This document shows, one piece after another, positions 12,144 through 25,000 of a DNA stretch of 64,000 bases (position 1 is the stretch's first letter; each line of letters opens with the position of its first letter). Position numbers and translations under genes: made by a program. The DNA is from Anaeramoeba flamelloides (Eukaryota; Metamonada; Anaeramoebidae): contig JANTQA010000063.1 in assembly GCA_027625915.1 (NCBI GenBank), positions 6,777,501 to 6,841,500 on the forward strand. The letters are read 5' to 3'. Under the pieces are notes generated by a model. That model did not search any database. It was not told where the DNA came from and was given only the letters and a program-made list of their open reading frames with translations.

Positions 12144-13449
12144 AGTTACATGTATGTTCCAATAGACCATCAGTTTCTTTACGACAATAGTAAACCTAAG
12201 GACAAATAAATTTTCAAGCTAAATAAATCGATGTTTTGAGAATAATCTAAATTATAAAAAGAATTTAATAATTTTTTTCTAATTATATAATTTTATCTGA
12301 TGATCTATGGTATGTTTTTTAAACAATTCGTTTTTTTTTTAAGAATTGTCAAATTTTTGAGTATACTGTTATCTGATAACCTTTTTTTTTTTTTTTTCGA
12401 TTTTTTTTTGATACTTTATACATTTGTAAATTTTAATTTTGTTAGAAGATCTAGAGTCACTTAATAAAAAATGTTATTTTATTTTTATTGAAAAAGTGAA
12501 AATCATTCTTGAAAAATCATATTGATTTTAATTCAAATTTTTTTTTGATCATCAATTGACGATCAAAATGAACAATTTTTTTTTTCTCAATATGAGCCCT
12601 CAGAAGAATTTTAATTTTAATTTTTCAAGAAAATAGATTGATTTATTAATTTTATTACAAACCGATATCAATTATTTTTCTCATAAAGTCGAGTATTCTA
12701 CTTATTTCATATTTGTTCTTTAAAAGTCAATTATAAAAAAATAATTGATTTTTTCAAATTTTCTTTTGCAATACCTTTGAAAGAAAAAAAGTTTATTTAA
12801 ATAATGAATTTTTTTCAAAAAACAGATATTAATTTTTTGAAAAATAAACAAATTTTAGTACAAAATCATTTTAAATTGACTTTTAATAATTCCCAGTCAT
12901 TTACCAAAGGGTAACGATTGTCACCCGAGTTGAAACAGCTCAAAAGATTTCAATAAAAAAATTAAGATAACTTTTCTAAAAAAATTAAATTTAATTGATT
13001 AGAAATAAAAAATTGATTATGAGTTGAGAAATTTTTTTTTATTAAACTATTTGTTAAAATGCATAGAAAATGTTATGTTTCTTCTTATAAGATGTACTCG
13101 ATGTCTTAGGATTCATAGATTTTTTTTTTTTATTTATTTTAATAAATAAAATGAAAATTATCACATTTTTCAGTTTCTATTTCAAAGATTAAATAAAAAA
13201 AAAAAAAAAAAAACTTATGAAGGTTTTTATAAAATTTTCTTTTTTCTTCAGAAAAGTCATCGATTTCCCGAATAATCAAAGCAAAGATCAAAAAAACGTA
13301 ACTTTAGTTTTCCAGAATTTAAAAGAATTGGGTAAAATCGGATATTTAATTCCAAACTTTGAAATTCTATCAAATCCATAGGCATCTCATCCCATCAAAC
13401 CCATAGGTATCTCCTCAAGAAGAAGAGATCTTTAATGTGGTTGCGATAA
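12144..13449. other. AT-rich spacer, 3' flank of the first LamG gene
   Basis: No coding potential. At 13378-13430 a short direct repeat (CCATAGGCATCTC / CCATAGGTATCTC) lies in what would be the 3' untranslated region of the gene ending at 13450. Confidence 0.5.
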
Positions 13450-16400
13450 TTACATGTGCTTTTGATAAACAAATTTGGCAAACATATCTGAAATGGCAAA
13501 GGGGAACCAATGGAGGTTACGAACAGTAATCCCTTTGGATGAGTTGTACCAAGGATCAACTAACCAGCAAGTCTCAATTGGCTTGAGTGGATCTCCTTGG
13601 AGATAGCCATCCTCTACGATTTCACCATTAATATAATGAACAACTTGGCAGCCGCTTACAGATACACCCCAATGGTACCAGGTTTTAAGATTGAGGTCGA
13701 ATTTGGTAAGGTCAAGTCCATCGTTTTTTTTAATATTTGAATCATGTCGAAAATGGATCTGAGTTGTATTTGGACGAATCCAAATCGCAGGTGTTCGATG
13801 GTCGTCAGTCAGTCCATTATGGAAAACTGATCTCCATTTATCGTGGGTTTTATTGAAGCGGATCCACATCGAGATGGCATAATTGACTTCTCCGTTCTGG
13901 GGTTTGATTCCGCCGAGGTACGATGATTGAACACTCACCCTATCCAGTAGGATTTTTTTCATTGAGGGGCCCTTGAGCTGGGTTTTTTTTTTGACGATTT
14001 CATAACGAGACAAGTCTATTCCCTGAGAGAAGTTTTGAAAGAAAAATTTTTCCCTTTCTTTCTCCTTTTCTTGTACTTCTTGAGAGATTGGGTTATGGTA
14101 GGCAAACACGGCAAACTCATCAGAAAGGCCAAAGGGTAACCAGTGGAAGTTTCGAATGATGATGCCGTCGGCTGAGCCATGCCATGGATCAACAATCCAA
14201 CACGAACTGCCAGGTTCGAGTGCTTGCCCCTTGAGATTTCCCTTTTGCGCGATGTCGCCGTTAATGTAATGGACGATTTCAGTGCCACAGACGGAGACGG
14301 CCCAATGGTACCAAACATTGAGATCGAGCGTAAAATCGGTCAGGTCAAGCCCGTCGTTTTTTTGGGTCGTGGAATCGTGTCGAAAATGGATTGTAGTTTG
14401 GTCGGGGTGGATCCAAACCGCAGGAGTACGACGTTCGTTTGTTGATCCGTTATGGAAAATTGATCTCAGCTTCTTGTGTCTTTTGGTGATCCTGATCCAC
14501 ATCGAGATCCCATAATGAACTTGGCCCTCCGTGGGGTCGATTCCTCCAAGACCCTCATCAATCATTATTGGAGAGATATAGGTGTTTTTCATTGATGGTC
14601 CTTTGAGTTTGGTGATATCTTTGATTATCTGATAATCAGACAATTTGAGATTCTCATCAAAAACTTTGAAAAGTAATTTTCGAAATATTTTTGCCTCTTC
14701 TTTTTCCCTTTGCTTATATTCTTGGAATTCTTGTTTTTTGAGATCTTCTTCTTCTTTTTGTTTTTTCTCTTGTTTCTTTTTCAGCATTGGATCTAGGGAC
14801 ATGTATTTGACATATTTGACAAATTCTGCCGAGATGCCAAAGGGGAACCAGTGGAAGCCACTAATGTGAATGCCCTCGGCGCAGCCTTGCCACGGATCAA
14901 CCAACCAACAATCCTTAATCGGCATGAGGGCTTCCCCTTTGAGATATCCCCTTTGCGCAACTTCGCCGTCAAGATAATGAACGACTGTGTGCCCGCAAAC
15001 TGAGACAGTCCAATGGTGCCAAGTATAAAGTTTCAACGGATAATGGGTCATATTCACAGTGTCATTATCTTCTACAGTCGAATCATGTGAAAAGGAAATG
15101 GTAGTTTCGTTTGGTGGAACCCAAATCCCAGGAGTCCGATGGTCGTTTCTTAGTCCATTGTGGAAAATGGATCTCCATTTATCGTGCTTTTTTGTGATCC
15201 TGATCCACATCGAGATCCCATAATGAGCTTGGCCATTCTTGGGTTTGATTCCCCCAAGATCAGACTCGACCTGGATTGGAGAAATTTGGAATTGTTTCAT
15301 TGAGGGGCCTTTGAGTTCGGTTTCGTCTTTGACGATTTCATATAAAGTCAAGTTGTTTATTTTTTGGTCAAACCTTTGAATGATCATATCTTTCTTTTTT
15401 TTTTCCAAAAATTTTGTTTTCATTTCTTCTTCTTTTTGTTGCTTTTCTTCTTCTCCTTTTTCTTGTGATCTTGGAATTTGATCTACTAGTCTGACGAACT
15501 CATCAGAAATGCCAAAGGGGAACCAATAAAAGTCACTTATAATAATTCCTTCGCTTTGATTGAGCCACGGGGCAACTAACCAGCAATCATTAATTGGCAT
15601 GAGTGCTTCTCCTTCGAGTTCTCCCTTTTGCACAGCTTCACCGTTAATATAATGAACAACTTGAGTGCCACAAACGGAGACGGCCCAATGGTACCATGTT
15701 TGAAGTTCCAAGGTAAAATCGTTCAGGTCAAGACCATCAAGCCTTTCGAGAGTTGAATCGTGCAGAAAACTAATTCTTACTTCGTTCGGGTGAATCCAAA
15801 CCGCAGGAGTACAATGGTTAACTCTTAATCCATTGTGGAAAACTGATCTCCAACAATCACGATTCTTGGTGATCTTGATCCGCATCGAGATCCCATATTG
15901 AACTTGACCATTCTTGGGTTTGATTCCCCCGAGAGCAGACTCAACCTGGACAGGAGAAATATTGAGTTTTTTTGGTAACGAGTTCGTAAGTTCCGTTATA
16001 TCTTTGACTACTTCGTAATCAGACCAAGTTATCTTTTTGGTGTCAATCTCGAGAAGAAATTTTTCCCTTTCGATTTCTTTTTCAGTGTTTAAGGTTTGTT
16101 TTTCTTCTCTTTCTGTGCTTCTTGGAATTTGTGAAATTGACTTGACAAACTCATTAGAAATGCCAAAGGGGAACCAATGGAAGTTACTGATGCTAATTCC
16201 TTCTGCACTGCCATGCCAGGGATCAACTAAATAACAAAAATTACTTGGCATGGATGGCTCTCCTTGGAGATATACTATTTGCACAGGTTCGCCGTTAAGA
16301 TAAAGAGTAACTTTGCATCCACAAACAGAGATAGCCAATTGGTACCATGTATTGAGATCCAATGGGAAATCAGCTAGAGAAATATCTTTATTCTGAAGTC

Positions 16401-16689
16401 CTTCTGAATCGTGTCGAAAATGGATGGTAGTTTGGTTCGGGTGAATCCCAATCGCTGGAGAAGGTAGCCCCTTTTTTGATCCATTATGGAAAATTGATCG
16501 ATATTTATTATGAGTCTTTGTGATGCAGATCCACATCGAAATACCATAATTAATTTGACCTTTCTTATCCGGGAAAATGCCTCCAAGATCAGATTCAATG
16601 AGTATTGGTGTTATTTGGAAGGTTTCCATTGAAGGCCCTTGCAGATGTGTTAGATTTTTGAAGATTTCATAGCCAGAATGGTCGTTCAT
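13450..16689 (-). CDS. Five-repeat LamG/ConA-like lectin protein (copy 1)
   Basis: Single-exon gene of 1079 residues with no signal peptide or membrane segment, so probably cytosolic. It has five homologous domains of about 185 residues at roughly 1-190, 221-403, 443-626, 681-865 and 891-1079. Each repeats YGISMWIRITK, RSIFHNG, TPAIWIHPN, IHFRHDS, TWYHWAVSVCG, VHYINGE, CWLVDPW and FHWFPFGIS. This is the beta-sandwich pattern of LamG-like/concanavalin-type domains (Laminin_G_3 style). The linkers are Lys/Glu-rich helices (EKKQKEEEDLKKQEFQEYKQ) likely to form coiled coils. The start ATG at 16689 is matched exactly by the paralogue at 25272. The ligand is unknown; carbohydrate or protein recognition is only inferred from the fold. 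Long open frames on the opposite strand are shadows of this gene. Confidence 0.85.
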   Translation of the reverse strand: MNDHSGYEIFKNLTHLQGPSMETFQITPILIESDLGGIFPDKKGQINYGISMWICITKTHNKYRSIFHNGSKKGLPSPAIGIHPNQTTIHFRHDSEGLQNKDISLADFPLDLNTWYQLAISVCGCKVTLYLNGEPVQIVYLQGEPSMPSNFCYLVDPWHGSAEGISISNFHWFPFGISNEFVKSISQIPRSTEREEKQTLNTEKEIEREKFLLEIDTKKITWSDYEVVKDITELTNSLPKKLNISPVQVESALGGIKPKNGQVQYGISMRIKITKNRDCWRSVFHNGLRVNHCTPAVWIHPNEVRISFLHDSTLERLDGLDLNDFTLELQTWYHWAVSVCGTQVVHYINGEAVQKGELEGEALMPINDCWLVAPWLNQSEGIIISDFYWFPFGISDEFVRLVDQIPRSQEKGEEEKQQKEEEMKTKFLEKKKKDMIIQRFDQKINNLTLYEIVKDETELKGPSMKQFQISPIQVESDLGGIKPKNGQAHYGISMWIRITKKHDKWRSIFHNGLRNDHRTPGIWVPPNETTISFSHDSTVEDNDTVNMTHYPLKLYTWHHWTVSVCGHTVVHYLDGEVAQRGYLKGEALMPIKDCWLVDPWQGCAEGIHISGFHWFPFGISAEFVKYVKYMSLDPMLKKKQEKKQKEEEDLKKQEFQEYKQREKEEAKIFRKLLFKVFDENLKLSDYQIIKDITKLKGPSMKNTYISPIMIDEGLGGIDPTEGQVHYGISMWIRITKRHKKLRSIFHNGSTNERRTPAVWIHPDQTTIHFRHDSTTQKNDGLDLTDFTLDLNVWYHWAVSVCGTEIVHYINGDIAQKGNLKGQALEPGSSCWIVDPWHGSADGIIIRNFHWLPFGLSDEFAVFAYHNPISQEVQEKEKEREKFFFQNFSQGIDLSRYEIVKKKTQLKGPSMKKILLDRVSVQSSYLGGIKPQNGEVNYAISMWIRFNKTHDKWRSVFHNGLTDDHRTPAIWIRPNTTQIHFRHDSNIKKNDGLDLTKFDLNLKTWYHWGVSVSGCQVVHYINGEIVEDGYLQGDPLKPIETCWLVDPWYNSSKGITVRNLHWFPFAISDMFAKFVYQKHM

Positions 16690-16850
16690 TTTTTAGTTGG
16701 GAGAGGTATTGGAATTTATTTTAGATTGCTACTTTGCTTTTTTAAAACGAAACAAAAGTTATTGTTTAAATTGGTTGGTTAAATCGTTAATTAATCAAAA
16801 CAAAAAATGGAAATTTTATTTTCTCATTTTACTTTAAAAAATATTTTTTC
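16690..16850 (-). promoter_or_regulatory. Probable core promoter / 5' UTR, LamG copy 1
   Basis: The stretch directly above the ATG is base-for-base the same as above the paralogue (25273-25433), including TTGGTTGGTTAAATCG and AACCTCTCCC-type pyrimidine sequence on the coding strand. The match reflects recent duplication or conversion, so it marks the promoter region by position, not by proven motif. Confidence 0.35.
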
Positions 16851-17608
16851 GAATTTGAACAAGTCAAAAAAAGCAAAACATTAACGAATTAAAAATTTGT
16901 TGGCAAGTTTAATTTGTGATCTTTGAAATTTGTGCGAAGCTAAAATTGAAAAAAAATTTATTTTTTTTTTTAATTTTCAGAAAAATTCTAAAGTACATTA
17001 TTCTTATTTTTGAAACAAAGTAAGTCTTATCATTTTAAAAGAATCAAGTATCTTCGTTTTATGAATTCAAAGCATTCCCAGATAGTTTTTTGAGTTTAAG
17101 AATCCACAAAAGACACAAAAAGAGAATTTTATTTACTCTTTTTTCTCATTAAACTTTTTTGATTTTCAGTTCCAAGTGATTTCTTTTCTAATCAATAAAT
17201 TAGAACATAGGTTTGTTTTGTAAAGTTTTAAAAGGATATTTTTTGTGATAAATTGCAACAAATTTGATCTTTTGGTTGAAATGATTTTACTTGAATAAAC
17301 TTATTTTTTGTTTGGAAAAGACAAGAAGTAAATATCACAACCTTTCTTTTAAATTGAAAAACTGATTTTTATTTTGGTTACTACAACCCTTTTGGATTTG
17401 TTGGGCAATTTTCTCTCTTTTCTCTTAAAATCCTAAATAATTTTTTTAATGTGAATATTTATTCTAAACTTTTTGTCAGAAATTTGTAACCATTTTTCAC
17501 TCTTAAAAGTTGTGCTCTTTTATTCTTTTGAACCCTTTTATTTGTGGAAATATGAATTTAGATTATTTAAGTTTTTGAAAGTTAGAATAATTGTATTATC
17601 TTTTTTTT
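16690..17608 (-). repeat. Duplicated upstream region of LamG gene copy 1
   Basis: About 920 bp of non-coding DNA aligns with 25273-26201 at high identity; the first 165 or so bases above the ATG appear identical. Homology stops abruptly after ATTATCTTTTTTTT. The tract therefore carries promoter and 5' untranslated region together with the gene start. Confidence 0.8.
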
Positions 17609-18277
17609 AAACCACTTTGATTAATTTGCTATATTCCATGTGTTAAAAGTATTACCCATGGAAAAATAGTTAAAAAATTCATAGAAATTGGTTTTAAATG
17701 TTTTATTTAACGATTTTGTCTTGCTTTGAAAAATTTTTCAAATTATTAGCTCTCTAAAAATAAACTGTATTATTTCTTTGTTGGTTTGTTACTAATAGTT
17801 ATATATTAACAAAATTAATGTCTGTTTACAAAATAGAGTTTTCTAATTCGTTCTGAAAATAAAATATGACACCAATAGAGTCTGATTTTCTTGTTTTGAT
17901 GGATTTTCCGAAGTCTAACAAAAAATAAAAAAAATTATTTTACAATATTGTTGATTACTGATTGATTTGATTTTAGTGATTCTTAAAAAAATATTATTGG
18001 TTAGTCTGAAATTGCTTTTTTGTCAAGAGTTCGGTTTTTTATTTTCATTAATTGATTTAGTTTACAAATTTCATTATTCTTGATCAGAAATTTTTTTTCA
18101 ACTTTATTTGAAAGAGTAATTTTCAACCAAACCCACTATTCTTTTATTTCAAAAATTGTTTATATCCAAATCAAAAAAAGTATAGAGTGAAAATTAGTAA
18201 GTTGTCTTGAATTTGAATTATAATAAACTCTTTTTGAGTCTAGTAACCCTTATTAATTTTTTTTCCCAAAGGCAATA

Positions 18278-18439
18278 CTGGTATTTGAATTTTAAATGGG
18301 AAAGAATTTTCACTTCCTTTTCCATATTTTTTTTTTATAAATATAGTTCTTAAAGAAGAGGTTCTCTATCTATGTTCTCTTAAAAAAGAGAAATTAAAAA
18401 TGAAGTGAAAAAAAATCCCATTTATAATTCAAATACCAG
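18278..18439. mobile_element. TA-3 family MITE, intact ends
   Basis: 162 bp bounded by TA on both sides (18276-18277, 18440-18441). The perfect inverted ends CTGGTATTTGAATT are followed by ATAAATGGGA and TTTTCACTTC blocks in both arms. Related copies: 33517-33676, 36578-36754 and 63332-63500. No coding capacity; Tc1/mariner-type target site. Confidence 0.7.
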
Positions 18440-19001
18440 TAGACTAATTATTTACACAATGATTGAAATAAACCCGATATTCAAAAAAAATCCTTTGTCA
18501 GTTTTAGAAAAAGGAATTATTGTTTTGAAAAGAATTCATTTTTCCCAATGGAATTTTCAGTCAAAAGATCTGATCCTTTTTTGTTTAAAACTTTTGGTTC
18601 AAATTTTCAAATTGAAAAATAAAAAGAAAATTATTACCAAAACCTTTTTTAATATGTGAAATCTCACTTTTAATAATTTCTGACTATCTACTTGTATTCA
18701 CAAATAACCTTGAAAAATAATATCTTATTTTAAAAATACAATAGAATGGTAAAATAAATATTGAATCCTTGAAGATCTAAAAAATTTATCATTTATTTTA
18801 TTCACAAATATTTATTAAATATCTTGAAATTTAAAAGATTAGACAATATTCTTTTTCAAATACCAAAATATAAATAAGGAACTATTATTATCAAAATCGG
18901 TTATTTGTTAATATCTATTTATTTTTGTTTTTACAATTATTATTAATTTGAATTATTTTTATTTGTTGTAAAATATTGAAACAAATGAGAAATGAATGTA
19001 A

Positions 19002-19169
19002 ATTTTTTTAATATCTTTAATATTTGGGGAATTAATAACCCAATGGAAAGAATTAAGATTGGGTTATTTATTATCCAATAAAAATAATACAATTTTACAA
19101 AGTATTTCTTTAGATAATAAATTGAATTTTCTAGGCATTATAAAATCTTTTTGGGAGAATTTTTAATTC
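19002..19169 (+). pseudogene. Coding-like scrap of unknown origin
   Basis: Fifty-five open codons ending in TAA, with a mixed residue composition (LITQWKELRLGYLLSNKNN, then LNFLGIIKSFWENF). A second frame directly after it reads FLEYLQFYGWWFSYCVFILL, as if one frame shift broke an older coding stretch. No family is recognised and no start or splice sites are evident. Confidence 0.2.
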
Positions 19170-19514
19170 CATTTTTGGAATATTTACAATTTTATGGTTG
19201 GTGGTTTTCATATTGTGTTTTTATATTACTAAAAAGTGAAAAATGATTTAAACTATGTTCTTCAGATAAAACAATTTTATTTTTTTCAACTTTGAAATAA
19301 TTTTTGTAATTTTTTTAAAAACAAGTAGATTTTTGATTTTGAGTTATTCAAAAACCTCATGATTTTATTTTTAAAACCTATTTTTGTTCATTTCTTTCAC
19401 AGGCAATAAGGTTTCTTTCCCCGACAAAGAAAATATTTTTTTTTTAAATAAATAATAAATTTGGTTTGTATTTTGAAATTTTGGAAAATGGAGAAATATA
19501 AAATCGATTATAAA

Positions 19515-19703
19515 ATCAGTGGAACCTCGAAATACAAATTTCGAAATTAAATATTTTTATAAATTGGAGTTATCTATTATAATAAAAAAATTACTATTTA
19601 AATATTCAGTTCTATATACGAGAAATATCTGTTTTTTCGCCTTAAAATAGAATAAAAAAAAGTAAAAAAAAAAAAATTAAGCCATTTATTATGAAATTTA
19701 GTT
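19515..19703. mobile_element. TA-6 family element, truncated copy
   Basis: It shares GAGTTATCTATTATAATA-type core, the GAGAAATATCTGTTTTTTCG region and the right end CATTTATTATGAAATTTAGTT with the fuller copy at 53468-53979. The left inverted end is missing here. Confidence 0.45.
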
Positions 19704-20919
19704 TAATTTAAACTATTAAAAACACTCTTTAATTTCAGAAAATAGATTTTAAAGGTAAACCTGGCCTTATTATGTCATTGTTTTACTTTGTTACCCAATT
19801 TCTAAATATATTGGAATTTTACTGAATTTAGATTTAAAGGTACAAATAAATTTTTTTTTGGTTTAATAACCTCTTGTATACAACCTATGATTCTTTTTTA
19901 TTACGGGTTTTTTTAATTCATATAACAACCAAGTATTTAAAATTTGATTAAAAAAAAAGTAAAATACAAAAAGAGATGATTATTTTTCTGAAAGAATGTT
20001 TTGAATCTATCCAAATGTAAAAAATTGTAAAATAATTAATGTAGAGATATTTGAAAACAAAATGAAAAATAAAAATAAATAAAAACATCTTCAATTTCTT
20101 TTTAAACCAAGAAAATTTGAAATAAATTAATTGTAATTTGTGATTTTTAACTTATTTATTTGACACCATGTTTTCATTGAATGTATTCTTTTTATTTGAT
20201 ATATGGGCGAATCAATAGGCCACAAATAAAACCAAGATCTCAGCATTGAAAAAAATAATACCCAATTGGAATTATTTTTAATTTATATTTCAATTACCAT
20301 TGCACACTTTTAAATTTGATGCCTTAATATTATAACATTTGAACCCAATTGTTATTTTTTTCCAAAAACTACATTATGTCCAATAATCCCAGTTTATTGA
20401 TAGACCTTTTGAAAAATTAAAATACTTTCAATGGATATAATTGTTTGTTTTATATTTATTAAAAATCTGTTTGATTTTTATTAAATCATCATAATAATTA
20501 TTATTCATTGATTTGTCAAAAAAATATAAATTTTAAATGAAATAATCACGTCTGTGAATTATTATCAAATAAATAAACCGATTTTTAAAAAATAGAAATA
20601 AAGAAAAGAAAAAGTAAAAAAAAAAAAAAATTTATACCAATTTCCTTTTTATCAACATCAAGTACCCTTTTTTCTAAAAAAACAAATCATTAATATATGA
20701 TAAAACACTCAAGAAATTACAGAATGAAGCGAACCCCACTTTTACATTATTTCAAAAAATAAATAAATATCTACAAATTCTTATATTCTTTAAACTTCTG
20801 GAAAAGTTAATGAACATTAGAATAAATAAATTTCCTCACTTCAAAAAAAAAAAAAAAAAAACTGTTTTTTAACAAGGTTGATTTCAAAAATTGTTAATAA
20901 CCTAAAATAATAAAATGAT

Positions 20920-20946
20920 AATATATATATATATATATATATATAT
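20920..20946. repeat. AT microsatellite
   Basis: Uninterrupted (AT)n of about 13 units. Confidence 0.9.
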
Positions 20947-21450
20947 CCTTTAGTATTCGAAAAACAACTAATAATTAAATCTGGTTCATAATTCACTTTT
21001 AAATCACACTAAATTAAAATCAAGCTGTTATTTTTTAAATTAAAAAAATAATCAATCCCAAAAATTAAAGAAAAGTCAATTACAATTTTTATAAAGAGAA
21101 CAAAAACTTTTTAATCACAGGACTAAGTAAGCTAAATTTCGATCATAGTGGCAGATTGTTCATCAATAAAAAAAATTTGTCTCATTGTTTTTTTTTTTTT
21201 TTTTAGAATAATAATGTTTTTTAATAAAGTATTTAGAGATCATAACCAAGATAGATTAATAAATAAAAATATAATATAATGATTTTACTTTATGACAGAG
21301 AAATAAAAAATGAAAAGAATAATAATAATAAAGTTTGTTCCTAATTTTAGAATTTGGCTTATATAAAAGAAGGTTAACTACAGGATGAATGTTTTCTGAT
21401 AATTAAGCATGTAATTGTTAAAAGGTATTAAATAGTCTCAATTTTCTGAA

Positions 21451-21790
21451 TGATTATTGGTCTTTTCGAAGATCTTTTTTTTTTTCATTGATCTTTTTAA
21501 AAAAAAGAAATAGTATCAAAAAAAACAAAAAAAAAGAAAAAGAATAGGAAAAACAAAATAAAAAAAATATAATGAAGAATAATAAAAAAAAAAAAAAATC
21601 TGCATTTGATGAAATTAAAAAAAATGATTCTGATCAAAAAATTGAATACTTTTTTTGATAAGAATATGTGACCAAACCCTCCAAACCGCTTCAATAACAA
21701 TATAAGGTTATTCAAAAATTTTTGAAAAATAGCTAATTGTAAATTTATTTTATGAAAAATCATTTTTTATTCTTAAAATTCTTTTAACTT
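21451..21790 (-). repeat. Dispersed repeat sharing a tail with 29930-30191
   Basis: ATTATTGGTCTTTTCGAAGATC at 21451 onwards is the reverse complement of the end of 29930-30191. After a purine-rich stretch, homology resumes (GAGGGTTT...TATTCTT, TTTTTGATCAGAATCATTTTTT on the minus strand). The two copies lie in opposite orientation. It is either an unclassified transposon end or an old duplicated gene fragment. Confidence 0.45.
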
Positions 21791-21978
21791 AAAAACCTTA
21801 AGGAATTAAGTAAAAACAAAAATATAATTTATTATAAAAGATTTTATTAAAGAATAAAATTTTATAAAAAAAAAAATTGTTTAAGATACTAATTTTTTTT
21901 TTAATAGAATAATATTAATCTTAAAAAAATTGGTAATTTTGAAGAAAAAATTATTTTTTGTCAAAAACCCCCTAATGG

Positions 21979-22040
21979 ATATATCTATATATATATATAT
22001 ACATACATATATAATATATCTATTTATATCTATATATCTA
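21979..22040. repeat. TA/TATC-rich microsatellite
   Basis: Simple-sequence tract of ATATAT, ATACATACATAT and TATCTATTTATATC units just past the stop codon of the second LamG gene, probably in its 3' untranslated or flanking region. Confidence 0.7.
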
Positions 22041-22053
22041 CAGATTTATTTAA

Positions 22054-25000
22054 TTATTTGTTAATGTTATAGAGAAATTTGACAAACATATCAGAAACGG
22101 CAAATGGGATCCAACAAAGGTTACGAACGATAATACCCCTGGATGAGTTGTACCAAGGATTCACTATCCAAGAAGATGAAATTGGTCTGAGTGGATCTCC
22201 TATGAATTCCCCCTCTTGTACAATTTCGCCATTAATATAATGTTTAACCTTTTTACCACAAACAGATACAGCCCAATGGTACCAAGTTTTAAGTTTTATG
22301 TCAAATTCGGTCATGTCGACTCCTTCGTTGCTTTTAAGATTTGTATCATGTCGAAAATGGATCCAAGTTGTATTCGGATGAATCCAAATCGCCGGTGTTC
22401 GCATGTTACCATATTGTCCATTATGGAAAATGGATCGATACTGGTTGTGAGTTTTGTTGATGCGGATCCATGTTGATAGCGCATACTCCATTCGGTCTTT
22501 GATGGGATGAATGCCCCCGAGATCTGAGGGATCAAGCATCTTGGTAATTTGTATTTGCTTCATAGAGGGGCCCTTGAGTTCGGTTTTTTTTTTGATAAGT
22601 TCCAACGAAGACAATTTGATACTCTGAGAGAAATTTTGAAAGAAAAATTTTTCCCTTGCTTTCTCCTTTTCTTGTACTTCTTGAGAGATTGGGTTATGAT
22701 AAACAAATTTGACAAACAGATCCGAAAGGCCAAAGGGGAACCAGTGGAAGTTTCGAATGGTGACCCCCTTTGCTGGGCCATACCATGGATCAACAATCCA
22801 GCAATCCTCAAGTGGCTTAATTGGCTCTCCTTTGAGATTTCCCTTTTGCGCGATTTCGCCGTTAATGTAATGAACAACTTTAGAGCCACAGAGAGATACG
22901 GCCCAATGATACCAAATTCCACATTTTATTCTGTTTGGGCTGGTAAGATCAACCCCATCATTTTTTTCAAGATTTGTATCGTGCCGAAAATGGATGGTAG
23001 TTTGGTTTTGGTGAATCCAAATCGCCGGAGTACGACGGTCATTTGTTGATCCATTATGGAAAATTGATCGAAACTTATTGTGAGTATGTGTGATTTTGAT
23101 CCACATCGAGATCCCATAATGAAGCTGGCCCTCCTTCGGCTTGATTCCTCCAAGGTCAGATTCGATAATTACAGGAGAAATCTGGACTTTTTTCATTGAG
23201 GGCCCTTTGAGTTCAGTTATATCTTTGATTATTTCGTAATTGGACAATTTCACGTTTTCTGTAAAAATTCGAAGAAGGAATTTTCTTTTCTCTTCTTTTT
23301 CAATTTCGTTTTTTTTGTCTTTTTTTTCTTTCAAGATCGGGTTCAGAGCAACATATTTGACATATTTGACAAATTCGGCCGAAATGGCAAAGGGGAACCG
23401 ATGTAAGCTACAAATGTCAATACCCTCAGCTGTGCCATGCCATGGATCAACAAACCAACAATCCTTAAGTGGCATGAGAGCATCCCCTTTGAGATTTCCC
23501 TTTTGCACAAATTCACCGTTAATGAAATGAACAATTTCAGATCCACAAACAGACACTGCCCAATGGTACCAAGTATGAAGTTCCAAGGTAACATCGGTCA
23601 GGTCAAGACCATCATTCCTTTCGATAGTTGAATCGTGTCTAAAATGGATCTGAGTTAGTCCTGGGTAAATCCAAATCCCAGGAGTACGATGGTCATTTAT
23701 TAGTCCATTATGGAAAATTGATCGATAGTTGTTGGCAGTCTTTTTGATCCTGATCCACAAAGAGATCCCATAATTGACTTGGCCCTTCTTGGGCTTGATT
23801 CCTCCAAGGTCAGATTCGATCATTACAGGAGAAATCTGGACTTTTTTCATTGAGGGCCCTTTGAGAGCAGTTATTTTTTGGACGATTTCATAATCACTCA
23901 AGTTGTATATTTTTCGGGCAAACCTTTGAATGATCATTCGTTTCTTTTCTTCTTCTTTTTTATGTATTATGTAAGTGTTCTTTTCTTCCAATTTTGAGCT
24001 TTCTTTAGATCTTGGGATATGATACAGGGACCTGACAAACTCATCAGAAATGCCAAAGGGGAACCAATAAAGGCTGTGAATGGTAATTCCCTCTGCGGAT
24101 TTGAGCCATGGGTCAACAATCCAGCAATCCTTAATTGGCATGATTGCTTCCCCTTTGAGATGTCCTATTTGTGCACTTTCACCGTTAATATAAAGAACAA
24201 CTTTCTTACCAGAAATGGAGACTGCCCAATGGTACCAAGTATCAAGATCAAAAGAATATTCAGTAAAAGTAGGTCGATCATTAATTTCGAGAGTTGAATG
24301 ATGCAGAAAATCAATTGTCGCTTTGTTCAGTGGAATCCTAATCGCAGGTGTACAATGGTCGTTTCGTAGTCCATTGTGGAAAACTGATCGATTTTCGGTG
24401 TGAGTCTTGGTGATTTTGATCCACATCGAGATCCCATATTGAACTTGGCCCTCCTTGGGCTTGATTCCTCCAAGGTCAGACTCGATCATTACAGGAGAAA
24501 GCAGGGCTTTTTTCATTGAGGGCCCTTTGAGTTCGGTTATATCTCCAACAATTTCGTACTCGGACAATTTGAAATTTTCCTTAAAATTTTTTAGAAGGTA
24601 TTTTTTCAGTTCTTTTTCATCTTCTTCTTTTTGTCTTTTTTCTTCCTCTTCTATTCTTTTGATTTGTTCTTCGATTTTTTTTATTTTTTCTTCTTCTGTG
24701 CTTCTTGGTATTTGATAAATCGACCTGATAAACTCATCAGAAATGCCAAAGGGGAACCAATGGAAGTTACTGATGCTAATTCCTTCTGCACTGCCATGCC
24801 AGGGATCAACTAAATAGCAATCCTTAAGTGGCATGATTGCTTCTCCTTTGAGTTCTCCGGTTTGCACATATTCGCCATTAATGTAATGAACAACTTTGCA
24901 CCCACAAACAGAGATAGCCCAATGGTACCATGTATTGAGATCCAAGGGGAAATCAGCTAGATTAATATCATCATTAACTTCTTCATATGAATCGTGTCGA

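Larger units (their letters stand above)
17609..22053. other. AT-rich spacer between the two LamG genes
   Basis: No complete gene. It holds a TA-3 element (18278-18439), a coding-like scrap (19002-19169), a TA-6 remnant (19515-19703), an AT microsatellite (20920-20946), a repeat arm shared with 29.9-30.2 kb (21451-21790) and an AT/AC-rich microsatellite (about 21979-22040). Other open frames here (18405-18659, 21497-21763) are low complexity. Confidence 0.5.

Noticed and set aside
14016-14869. Long open frames on either strand overlapping the LamG genes (also 22216-25365 and 16037-16598)
   Set aside because: They are other-frame readings of strongly conserved LamG coding sequence. The same frames reappear in every repeat, and they lack independent coding features.
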